From positions 1 to 13,073 of the forward strand of contig JAPKMV010000039.1 of assembly GCA_026645635.1 (NCBI GenBank): a DNA stretch of 13,073 bases. Direction: 5' to 3'. The position numbers were made by a program, and so were the translations under genes. The notes under the pieces are model-generated. The model saw nothing but the letters and a program-made list of their open reading frames with translations. It was not told where the DNA came from and did not search any database. Positions 6,078-12,545 of the stretch are shown in pieces. The DNA comes from Caldilineaceae bacterium (GTDB lineage Bacteria; Chloroflexota; Anaerolineae; Caldilineales; Caldilineaceae). Numbering within the stretch: position 1 is the stretch's first letter; the number at the start of each line of letters is the position of its first letter.

Positions 6078-6467
6078 CTACCCCTGCGCCAGCAGGTAAT
6101 CGTCTTCGATTGCGGTGAACTCGATGAGGTTGCCGAAAGGGTCGCGGACAAAGAAGCGGGGCCGCCCAGGGATGGCAACATCACCCACCACCGTGACGCC
6201 GGCCGCCTCGAAGCGCTCTTGCACGGCCAGGATGTCATCGACGGCCAGGCAGAAGTGACGCCCGGAGCGGTCCTGGCCGACCGGCTCCTCCACCAGGATG
6301 TGGAGTTCGGTGTCGCTGCCCAGGCGGTACCAGATCAGGTCGAGCGCTGCCAGCGAACGCGGCGGCGGGATCTCCTCCAGGCCGAGCAAATCGCCGTAGA
6401 AAGCGCGCGCCGCATCGCTGCTCTGCGGCGGACGGGCGATGCTCACATGTTGTAGACGGGTCGGCAC
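6078..6467 (-). CDS. VOC-family (glyoxalase/bleomycin-resistance fold) protein
   Basis: A 129-residue single-subunit VOC protein with two beta-alpha-beta-beta-beta modules. His7 (LQHVSIA), His56 (TELHILVEE), His71 (GRHFCLAVDD) and Glu116 (DPFGNLIEF) fit the usual metal-binding positions, and AFYGDLLGLEE (22-32) is the typical first helix and turn. Members include lyases, epimerases, dioxygenases and resistance proteins. The sequence does not say which this is, so no enzyme name is given. The start is a GTG at 6467, with GGAG at 6475-6478 seven bases upstream and no in-frame ATG nearby. It lies 29 bases after the LysM gene and one base before the HD-domain gene, so the three are likely co-transcribed. 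Confidence 0.85.
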   Translation of the reverse strand: MPTRLQHVSIARPPQSSDAARAFYGDLLGLEEIPPPRSLAALDLIWYRLGSDTELHILVEEPVGQDRSGRHFCLAVDDILAVQERFEAAGVTVVGDVAIPGRPRFFVRDPFGNLIEFTAIEDDYLLAQG

Positions 6468-6474
6468 GATGATG

Positions 6475-6478
6475 CTCC
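6475..6478 (-). promoter_or_regulatory. Shine-Dalgarno site supporting a GTG start
   Basis: GGAG on the - strand, seven bases before GTG at 6467. It supports the non-ATG start of the VOC gene because no in-frame ATG precedes the conserved LQHVSIA region. Confidence 0.6.
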
Positions 6479-6496
6479 AGTGCTGCGGCGCAGACG

Positions 6497-7582
6497 CTAC
6501 TGCCAGACAAAGCGGCGCACTGCGCTGGGTGGGCTGGCGGCTTCCAGCACAGGGCGGCCATCCGTGGCAGAGGTGACGCGCACGATGGAGACCAGCCAGT
6601 CATATTCGGCCAGTTGGCCCGCATCTGGCGCCAGCTCGACGCCGATGCGGTGGCTGGTCTGTCGCGTCCAGACTGTGGGGAAGGCGCGCGCTTGCGGGCC
6701 GCGCGGCAGCACCTGGAGGACATACCACTCGTTGGGCTGCAACACGCCGACGCTGGCCCATTGCAGCAGCACCGGTTCGGTGCGCACGATGGACGCGCCC
6801 TCGCTCGGTGAGACCAACTGGGGCTGGTTGTAGAGCGGTGCTGCGCCCGCAGCAGTCGGTGCGGCTGGCGTCGGCTGAACCGCTTCCGGTGGCGCGCCGC
6901 GCACGGGAATCGTGAGCCGGTCGCCGGGGCGGATCAAGGCGTCGGCGCCAAGATTGTTGGCGGTTTGGATATCCTGGACGCTGCTGCCAAAGCGCAGGGC
7001 GATCGACACCAGCGTATCGCCGCTCACCACGGTGTAGGCGAAGTCGCTGGACGGGCCGGCCAGGGCGGCGACGGTGTCGGCGACTTGTCCAGGGATAATC
7101 AGTTCGTCGCCGGCCCGGATCAGCACGCCGGTGAGATTGTTCGCCTGCTGGATTTCTTCGACGGTCACACCGTATTGCAGTGCGATGGAAAGCAGCGTAT
7201 CTCCTGTGCGCACCGTATGCCGCACCTCCACCGGAGTGGTGGCAAATTGGGAAAGTGGCAGCGTGGGCGCAGGGGTGGCAGTCGGTTCCGGCGTGGGCGT
7301 CGGGTCGAGCAGCGGTACACTGGTGGGCAGAATGGCCTGCACCGCTGTGTTCTGGGTGCTTTCCGCGGCGGATTCGGTGCCGACGCGCCACCAGAAGATC
7401 AGCACGCCCAGCACGGCCACCACGAGCAGAATATCGACCCACGAGATGCGCCGCCCGCGCTGCGGCTGCTTGCGCAGGTCGTAGCCGCACATGAAGCAGC
7501 TTTCGGCGTTGCGAGCGACGCGCGTCCCGCAGTTGGGGCAGCGCCGCTCGGCCACGCTGGAGGGTGCACGCTCTTGAGCCAT
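6497..7582 (-). CDS. Zinc-ribbon / transmembrane / double LysM protein
   Basis: A 361-residue membrane protein with an unusual order of parts. A zinc ribbon comes first (CPNCG at 15-19 and CFMCG at 29-33, four cysteines), then a basic stretch and a TM helix (about 47-66). A Pro/Thr linker (84-110) follows, then two LysM domains (about 121-164 and 182-226, each with the GDTL core and an ending like PGDRLTIP). After a second Pro/Ala linker comes a beta-rich C-terminal region (about 253-361, LVSPSEGASI, then VLLQWASVGVL, EWYVLQVLP) resembling an Ig/FN3-type module. By the positive-inside rule the zinc ribbon is cytoplasmic and the LysM part outside. LysM binds N-acetylglucosamine-containing glycans such as peptidoglycan. 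It may tether the membrane to the wall or sense it. The start ATG (7582) precedes the first zinc-ribbon cysteines, so later starts are unlikely. Confidence 0.88.
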   Translation of the reverse strand: MAQERAPSSVAERRCPNCGTRVARNAESCFMCGYDLRKQPQRGRRISWVDILLVVAVLGVLIFWWRVGTESAAESTQNTAVQAILPTSVPLLDPTPTPEPTATPAPTLPLSQFATTPVEVRHTVRTGDTLLSIALQYGVTVEEIQQANNLTGVLIRAGDELIIPGQVADTVAALAGPSSDFAYTVVSGDTLVSIALRFGSSVQDIQTANNLGADALIRPGDRLTIPVRGAPPEAVQPTPAAPTAAGAAPLYNQPQLVSPSEGASIVRTEPVLLQWASVGVLQPNEWYVLQVLPRGPQARAFPTVWTRQTSHRIGVELAPDAGQLAEYDWLVSIVRVTSATDGRPVLEAASPPSAVRRFVWQ

Positions 7583-7590
7583 AGTTCAGG

Positions 7591-7599
7591 ATTATAACA
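7591..7599 (-). promoter_or_regulatory. Extended -10 promoter, probably leaderless, of the LysM gene
   Basis: The - strand reads TGTTATAAT, a perfect TATAAT hexamer (7591-7596) with the TGn extension (7597-7599). No good -35 box lies 16-18 bases further upstream, as is usual for extended -10 promoters. The expected transcription start is near 7584, two bases before the ATG at 7582, so the mRNA would be almost leaderless. No Shine-Dalgarno site precedes that ATG, which agrees. Confidence 0.6.
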
Positions 7600-7671
7600 C
7601 GATTGACTGGAAATCAGCGTCCAAGCTGCCGTGCAGTTCGCTCACACCGGTGGAAGGCAGCGCCTGCGTTC

Positions 7672-7711
7672 AGAAATAAAACAGGGTGAACGTGTTCACA
7701 CATTCACCCTG
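7672..7711 (-). terminator. Intrinsic terminator of the cytochrome c gene
   Basis: On the - strand CAGGGTGAA (7703-7711) pairs perfectly with TTCACCCTG (7682-7690) and is followed directly by TTTTATTTCT (7672-7681). An inner GTGAAC/GTTCAC pairing may extend or compete with the stem. It begins about 27 bases after the cytochrome stop codon, which makes it a classic Rho-independent terminator separating this gene from the LysM gene. Confidence 0.88.
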
Positions 7712-7737
7712 CGCTATCGAATCTACTTGGGCTGGCC

Positions 7738-8292
7738 TTACTGACCCTGCGTCTGCGCCAGCAGATAGGCGACCAGATCGGCCATGTCCTGCGTCGACAA
7801 CGTATCGACGTATGTCGCCGGCATCACGCCGGCCGGATAGTTTGGAACGCTGTACAAGCCAGGGTTGGCAATACTGTGGTACAGGTAGAGGCCAGGGCTT
7901 TCGCCGGGCACGCGCCCTACTGCGGTGTTGCCGATGTTGTACCAGGTTGGCCCAGTCATCTGCATGGCCGGGTCGAGCGCATGACAGCCGATGCAGCCGT
8001 TCGACAGCGCCAATTGCTCGGCATGGGCCAGGTCGGCGTTCGCCATCGCTGCGATCACATCTTCGGGCAGCCCAGCCACGATCTGTTCAGGCGTCAGGCT
8101 TGACAGCAAGGGCAGGGGCGTGGGTTCGGCGCGCACGATCTGCTGCCCCGCGGCGCGGGCGGCCATCTGCTCGCCCAACTGCGGCGAAATGATCAGTTCG
8201 TTTGGATCGGGCGCACATGCAGTCGCCACCGCGGCAATCATTACCAGAAGCGCCACCAGCACAAGATAGCGACGCTGCAGCTTCACCTTCAT
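7738..8292 (-). CDS. Mono-haem cytochrome c lipoprotein
   Basis: A 184-residue exported electron-transfer protein. The signal peptide is basic (KVKLQRR), then hydrophobic (9-23), ending VATAC with Cys26 as the likely lipid attachment site. It would be anchored on the outer face of the membrane. The haem site is CIGCH at 100-104, and the distal ligand is probably Met157 in [10 protein letters not shown], the usual Pro-Met region of class I cytochrome c. A 70-residue linker containing PTPLP separates the anchor from the domain. The start is the ATG at 8292, with a strong GGAGG at 8298-8302 five bases away; a longer upstream frame lacks this site. A terminator follows the gene, so it may be transcribed alone or with the two upstream genes. 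No oxidase or complex III genes are adjacent, so the redox partner is unknown. Confidence 0.9.
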   Translation of the reverse strand: MKVKLQRRYLVLVALLVMIAAVATACAPDPNELIISPQLGEQMAARAAGQQIVRAEPTPLPLLSSLTPEQIVAGLPEDVIAAMANADLAHAEQLALSNGCIGCHALDPAMQMTGPTWYNIGNTAVGRVPGESPGLYLYHSIANPGLYSVPNYPAGVMPATYVDTLSTQDMADLVAYLLAQTQGQ

Positions 8293-8297
8293 GAAGA

Positions 8298-8302
8298 CCT
8301 CC
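8298..8302 (-). promoter_or_regulatory. Strong Shine-Dalgarno site of cytochrome c
   Basis: GGAGG on the - strand, five bases before the ATG at 8292. It decides this start over an in-frame start 16 codons upstream. Just beyond it is a 10-base palindrome CACAATTGTG (8304-8313), which has no assigned role. Confidence 0.65.
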
Positions 8303-8423
8303 ACACAATTGTGGTGTGCAAAATCGAGATGAACGGACATGCCTGCACACAGCAGGATTCATTGGAGCGAAGTCTAGCATAGACTCCCATCAACGGCAAT
8401 TCAGCAAGAATCTGCGCATTTAT

Positions 8424-9155
8424 TCACAATGGACCCGTTCGGGAGCTGTTCAGATGGGCGGTTTGACCCTCGACAAGCAGTTCGACCAATGTCGCGGGCG
8501 CCGCGGCGCACCCATCCTGCTGCGCCAGCCGCGCCCACTCGCGCTCGGCGAAATGTACGAGCTGATGCTCAGGTGCGCTGACATCACCCCGCAGCGGACG
8601 CAGATGCTCGGCGGTGGCGCGCAGGCAGATGCAATAGAGCGCCAGCGGCGATGCTGCGCCGAGCAGCACGTCGAAGTCTCCCTGGCGCTGCTGCACATCC
8701 CACGCGGCTCGCTCGCTGGCCAACGTCGCCGCCACTTCCTCCACAAAGATCGTCGTCAGTGGGTTCTGTTCGGAAAGCGCCAGGATCGGCGCCGGCGACA
8801 CAAACCGGCAGAGCGTCGCCCCCGCGGCCGTCTCCTCGACGGTGAGTTCGCCGCCGAAGGTGTAGAAATGCAGGCGCCGCTGTTTGCGGTCGTTCAGGTT
8901 GATCCCGCCAATGCAGACACGATAGTGCGGGCTGCGCACCCAGGGATGATGCAGAGTCAGTGATTCGCTGAAGCCGCCGTAGGTGAGCACGTGGCACTCG
9001 ACCTGCTCCGGGTCATAGTGGCGCTGCGTCGGCGCCGCGCGCAGCCAGATCCACAACTGGTGGTGGCCGGTGAAGTTGGTGGCGGCGGTTGGGTCGAGCC
9101 AGTAGCCGAGGTCGGCGTCAGCAGTGATCGCAGGGTCGGCGAAATCTGCACTCAT
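8424..9155 (-). CDS. Hypothetical protein, translationally coupled to GT4 gene
   Basis: I do not recognise this 243-residue protein. It has no signal peptide or TM segment and appears soluble. The N-terminal half looks beta-rich and aromatic (GHHQLWIWLRA at 30-40, HVLTYGGFSESLTLHHPWVR, HYRVCIGGINLND at 77-89, HFYTFGGELTVEET). The C-terminal half is more helical (FVEEVAATLASERAAWD at 137-153, and LVHFAEREWARLAQQ at 199-213). Five cysteines (54, 81, 116, 175, 177) are scattered, plus one near 216, and none makes an obvious metal site. Its ATG overlaps the stop of the upstream GT4 gene (ATGA), so it is almost surely co-translated with it, and a role linked to glycan or sugar handling is possible. 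Coding is supported by the overlap and by the coherent amino-acid composition; function is unknown. Confidence 0.7.
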   Translation of the reverse strand: MSADFADPAITADADLGYWLDPTAATNFTGHHQLWIWLRAAPTQRHYDPEQVECHVLTYGGFSESLTLHHPWVRSPHYRVCIGGINLNDRKQRRLHFYTFGGELTVEETAAGATLCRFVSPAPILALSEQNPLTTIFVEEVAATLASERAAWDVQQRQGDFDVLLGAASPLALYCICLRATAEHLRPLRGDVSAPEHQLVHFAEREWARLAQQDGCAAAPATLVELLVEGQTAHLNSSRTGPL

Positions 9156-10396
9156 GGTTGCAACGCTTTCTCATAATACGCGATCAGTTGATCGACATGT
9201 TCATCGACCGTGAGCGGCTGCCGAAGGTTGGCGCGCCAGGCCGTCACCTGCGCCGGATCGTCGACCAGACGCTGGAACGCCGCGCGCCACTGGGCCACGT
9301 CGCCGGGCGGCAGGAGTTGCCCGGTCTGGCCGTCGGTCACGCTCTCCGCCAGCGCGCCGATCCGCGCGGCCAGAACCGGCAGCCCGGCTGCGCTGGCTTC
9401 GTAGCTCGCCATGCAGAAGGTCTCCGGCACCAGCGACGGCGCCACGAGCACGTCGCACTGGGCCAGCGTCGCCCAGACCGCGGCGCGTTCCAGGCGCCCC
9501 AAGAAGCGCACCCTGCCGTCGGCAAGCCCTTGCAACTGCGCGGTGTACGCGGGATCGACCGTCGGGTCGCCGGCCAGCCAGAGTTCTGCCGGGCCGGTGA
9601 CGCCGCGCAGCGCCTCCACCGCCACATGCACGCCCTTGATCGGCGCAATGCCGCCCAGATAAAGGAAGCGGACAGCCGGCGACGGTTCTGAGCGCCGGCT
9701 TGCCGGCTGACCGGCCGGCGCGGTGACGCCGAGTTTGAGAACGTGAAACCGGTCGCCCGGCGCGCCCTGCTGCAAATGCCAGGCGCGCACATAGGTCGAA
9801 GGCGCCAACAGCAGGCGCGCCCCGCGCAGCCACTGCTGGGCCTGGCCGGCGCGCCAGGTCAGCCCCGCCCACACTGCCGGCGCCAACGGCAGGGCAGTCC
9901 ACGACCCACCTCGCGCCAACACGCAGCGGGTGCAGTTGAGGTGGCGCCGCGGCCCCGCGCAGTTGGTCTGGTCATAGTTTGTGCGCAGATTTGCGTTCAC
10001 GCAGACCCACCAGTAGTCGTGCAGTGTGATCACATAGGGCAGGCGGCGTTCTTCCAGCAAACCGCGCACGGCGAGCGGCAGCCCCATGAGATGCTGGATA
10101 TGCACGAGATCGGGCCGGAAATCGTCCAGCACTGCTGCGATGCCCGCCAGCAATCGGCGCGCGCCGAAGCTGGCAGCGAAGCGCTGCGCAGGGGTGCGCA
10201 TCCCATCCCACACGCTGCAAGTCTGCACCCCATCGTCCTGATTCACCGCCCAACCCGCGCCCGGCTTGTCCTGCCGATAACAGACGGCGGCTGCGTGTCC
10301 GCGCCGGACCAATGCCGCCGCCGTAGACTGGGTGTACAGTTCGACCCCGCCGACGTGCTCCGGCGGATATTGATGCACCAGATGCAGGACGCGCAT
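9152..10396 (-). CDS. GT4 glycosyltransferase (group 1)
   Basis: A 414-residue GT-B fold glycosyltransferase, probably retaining, transferring a sugar from a nucleotide-sugar donor in surface-glycan or glycolipid synthesis. The N-terminal half begins MRVLHLVHQYPPEHVGGVE, with the glycine loop near 16-17, then DLVHIQHLMGLP (96) and ITLHDYWWVC (123). The C-terminal half has FLYLGGIAPIKGV (244-256), LWLAGDP (272), VRFLGRL and the EX7E motif ETFCMASYE (Glu325, Glu333), followed by ASAAGLPVLAA. Cys132, Cys146, Cys155 and Cys158 form a cluster in the acceptor half, possibly a metal site. The ATG at 10396 gives the family's usual start; an upstream GTG would add eight unusual residues. Its stop overlaps the next gene's start. 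It is transcribed away from the GT2 gene. Confidence 0.92.
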   Translation of the reverse strand: MRVLHLVHQYPPEHVGGVELYTQSTAAALVRRGHAAAVCYRQDKPGAGWAVNQDDGVQTCSVWDGMRTPAQRFAASFGARRLLAGIAAVLDDFRPDLVHIQHLMGLPLAVRGLLEERRLPYVITLHDYWWVCVNANLRTNYDQTNCAGPRRHLNCTRCVLARGGSWTALPLAPAVWAGLTWRAGQAQQWLRGARLLLAPSTYVRAWHLQQGAPGDRFHVLKLGVTAPAGQPASRRSEPSPAVRFLYLGGIAPIKGVHVAVEALRGVTGPAELWLAGDPTVDPAYTAQLQGLADGRVRFLGRLERAAVWATLAQCDVLVAPSLVPETFCMASYEASAAGLPVLAARIGALAESVTDGQTGQLLPPGDVAQWRAAFQRLVDDPAQVTAWRANLRQPLTVDEHVDQLIAYYEKALQP

Positions 10397-10403
10397 GGCC
10401 CTG

Positions 10404-10432
10404 AGTGTAGCGCAGTTCACCCGTTTTGTCAG
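10404..10432 (-). promoter_or_regulatory. Candidate leaderless promoter of the GT4 gene
   Basis: On the - strand CTGACA (10427-10432, five of six to TTGACA) is followed after exactly 17 bases by TACACT (10404-10409, four of six to TATAAT). Transcription would begin near 10397, one base before the ATG at 10396, so the transcript would be leaderless. The AGGG between box and ATG is only three bases from the start, too close for a good ribosome site. Prediction by eye. Confidence 0.45.
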
Positions 10433-10459
10433 GAATGCCGTCAGCCAATCCAGAGCGCG

Positions 10460-10487
10460 CCGGAACGGGTTGCCGCTCCCGTGCCGG
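10460..10487. repeat. Inverted repeat in the divergent intergenic region
   Basis: CCGGAACGGG (10460-10469) and CCCGTGCCGG (10478-10487) pair in nine of ten positions around an 8-base loop. The element sits between the divergent GT4 and GT2 genes. It could be a regulatory palindrome or a chance GC-rich match. No T-run follows. Confidence 0.4.
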
Positions 10488-10553
10488 TTTCTGCGCGGGG
10501 CGCGTTGTCCATTATGATGGGGCTATGGCAAGAGATGAGGCGCACACCTGGAA

Positions 10554-11516
10554 ATGGCAGTTGCCCACATGACAAGCAGCACCTCTGCGCCGCATGACGT
10601 GGCCGTGGTCATCTTGAACTGGAACGCCGCGGACGACACGATCCGCTGCGTCCAGGCGCTGGCGGCGTGGCGTGAACTGCGTCCGCTGATCTGGGTGGTG
10701 GACAACGCGTCGGCGCCCGACGACATCGCCCAGATCGCCGCGGCCTACCCCACCGTCCAGTTGATCCGCAACCGGACCAACGAAGGCTTTGCCGGCGGCA
10801 CCAACCGCGGGCTGGAAGCCGCCCTGACCGCCACCGCTGCCCCGATCCTGCTGCTCAACAACGACGCCGAGCTGGACGAGCCGAACATGGCGCGGCTGTT
10901 GGCGACGCTGGCCGCGCACCCGGACGCGGGCATCGTCGGGCCGCTGCTCTACACCCGCCGCGAGCGCCGGCTGATCGCCGCCGGCAGCCGCAACCCGGTG
11001 CTACACCACAAGAACCTGCTCCCCGCGCCGCTCATGCTGGACGCCGCCTACCCAGTCGACTACATCTCCGGTTCTGTGGCGTTGATCCGCCCGGACATGC
11101 TGCGCCGGGTAGGGTTGCTCGACGAGGCGTACTTCTTCACGATGGAACTGGCCGACCTCAGCCGGCGGGCGCGGGGGCAGGGCTACGCCACCCTGGTCGA
11201 ACCGGGTGCGGCGGCAACGCACGACCTGGCCCGCTCGGCCGAACGGCGCAGCACACTCTACACCTATTACATCGTGCGCAACCGCTTCCGCTATGTCCGC
11301 AAGTTTTATCGGCTGGCCGCGTTGCCGCTGCTTGCGATCTGGCTGCTGTACGGCATCTTGCTGGCGGCCAAACTGCGCAGCGAGGGCGCCCGTTCGCCGG
11401 CTCATGCCGTGTGGCTGGGCACGTGGGACGGCGTGCGCGGGCGGTGGGGCGGGCAGAATGAGCGCGTGCTGGCCGCGTGCCGCGCCGCGGGATCGCTAGA
11501 GGCAGCCGCACCGTGA
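10554..11516 (+). CDS. GT2 glycosyltransferase with C-terminal membrane segment
   Basis: A 320-residue GT-A fold, family 2 glycosyltransferase of the rhamnosyl/galactosyl-transferase-like type, acting on the cytoplasmic face in surface-polysaccharide assembly. Motifs in order: VAVVILNWNAADDT (16-29), IWVVDNASAP (46-55), NEGFAGGTNRGL (76-87), LLLNNDAEL with the Asn-Asn-Asp metal site (99-107), SGSVALIRPDML (172-183), and VGLLDEAYFFTMELADLSRRA (186-206, where Glu198/Asp201 replace the usual ED-x-DL pattern). A TM segment lies at about 255-273, after basic residues, and would hold the enzyme to the membrane. The start could be the ATG at 10554 or the in-frame ATG at 10569; neither has a good ribosome site. 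Its stop overlaps the GTG of the next GT gene (GTGA). A sugar or acceptor cannot be assigned. Confidence 0.9.
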   Translation: MAVAHMTSSTSAPHDVAVVILNWNAADDTIRCVQALAAWRELRPLIWVVDNASAPDDIAQIAAAYPTVQLIRNRTNEGFAGGTNRGLEAALTATAAPILLLNNDAELDEPNMARLLATLAAHPDAGIVGPLLYTRRERRLIAAGSRNPVLHHKNLLPAPLMLDAAYPVDYISGSVALIRPDMLRRVGLLDEAYFFTMELADLSRRARGQGYATLVEPGAAATHDLARSAERRSTLYTYYIVRNRFRYVRKFYRLAALPLLAIWLLYGILLAAKLRSEGARSPAHAVWLGTWDGVRGRWGGQNERVLAACRAAGSLEAAAP

Positions 11517-12535
11517 AGATCACCCACCTGCTGCCGATCCTCCTGCCCAAGCACGCAGCCAGCGAGGCGCTCTCGCAGGACATTGACGCGCTGCGCCAGG
11601 CCTACGGCGGCGAGGTCATCTCGCTGAACCCCAATGCCCGGCTGCCGATTCCCCTGCCGCGGCTGCTCTTCGGCTTTCATCTGCTGGGGCGCCTGCGGCG
11701 CATGGCCGCGGCGACCGATCTGTTTCATTTTTGGAGTCCCGACCTGTTTGCCTATCCGGTGCTGCGCTGGCTGCCGCGGCCCTGCGTCCTCTCGCTCACC
11801 GGGGAGGCCGGCACGCGCCGCCCCGCAGCCGGCTATCTCGCCCGTTTCGCCCGGGTCGTTGTCCAGGATGAAGCCACCGCGGCACGGCTGCGGGAGTGGG
11901 GCGCGGCGCCCGCGGTCGTGCGGCCCGGCGTCGATCTCGCCCGCTTCACCTATTCGCCGCCGCCTGCCACCGGTGATTTTCACCTGCTGATGGCCTCCGC
12001 GCCGTGGACGCCGGCCCAGTTTCGCACCAAAGGGGTCGACGCGCTACTGGCCGCGGCGCAGCGCAACCCGCGCCTCCGCCTCACCTTTCTCTGGCGCGGC
12101 GTCCTGGCCGAAGAGATGGCGCAACGGGTGGCTGCGGCTGGCGTGGCAGGGCAGGTGCAGGTGATCGACGCGGTGGTGGATGTGAACCAGGTGCTGGCGG
12201 GCGTCCACGCCGCGGTCGTGCTGGCGGAAACGGGCAGCATTGTCAAGGCCTATCCCCACTCGCTGCTGGATGCGCTCGCCGCGGGCCGGCCGGTGCTGGT
12301 CAGCCGCGCCATCCCCATGGCCGCGTATGTGGCGCAGACTGGCTGTGGCGTGGTGGTGGAGGCGGTGACGCCCGAGGCAGTAGGCGCGGCGCTGGCAACG
12401 CTGGCGCAGGAGTACACAGCGCGCCAGTCCGCCGCGTGCGCGGTGGGGCGCCGCGACTTTTCCCAGCAGGCCATGGTGGCAGCTATGGGCGCCATCTACC
12501 AGGAAGTGCTTTCGACCCGCCGCAAGGCAGAGTGA
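11513..12535 (+). CDS. GT4-like glycosyltransferase
   Basis: A 340-residue GT-B fold protein that would act on the same glycan as the GT2 enzyme upstream. The GTG start at 11513 overlaps the GT2 stop by four bases, with GAGG ten bases upstream; it gives MKITHLLPILLPKHAASEAL, a normal opening. Motifs: TDLFHFWSPDLFAYP (68-82), VVQDEATAARL (117-125), VVRPGVDLARFTYSP (135-149), and a donor-site region VLAETGSIVKAYPHS (236-250) leading to LLDALAAGRPVLVS (251-264). Aligned with the canonical EX7E motif, the first Glu is Lys245 and the second is Asp253. The K-x-YP-x-S-LL-[DE]-AL-A-x-G-x-PV pattern resembles a known GT4-like variant from memory. Sugar and acceptor are unknown. Followed by a methyltransferase ten bases downstream. 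Confidence 0.87.
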   Translation: MKITHLLPILLPKHAASEALSQDIDALRQAYGGEVISLNPNARLPIPLPRLLFGFHLLGRLRRMAAATDLFHFWSPDLFAYPVLRWLPRPCVLSLTGEAGTRRPAAGYLARFARVVVQDEATAARLREWGAAPAVVRPGVDLARFTYSPPPATGDFHLLMASAPWTPAQFRTKGVDALLAAAQRNPRLRLTFLWRGVLAEEMAQRVAAAGVAGQVQVIDAVVDVNQVLAGVHAAVVLAETGSIVKAYPHSLLDALAAGRPVLVSRAIPMAAYVAQTGCGVVVEAVTPEAVGAALATLAQEYTARQSAACAVGRRDFSQQAMVAAMGAIYQEVLSTRRKAE

Positions 12536-12545
12536 GGTGAACGCT

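Noticed and set aside
8342..8356. Small hairpin CCTGC-acaca-GCAGG as terminator of the hypothetical gene
   Set aside because: The stem is only five base pairs and no T-run follows on either strand.
9743..10597. + strand open frame (284 residues) spanning the divergent gap
   Set aside because: It is antisense to the GT4 gene and overlaps the GT2 start; composition is typical of a shadow frame.
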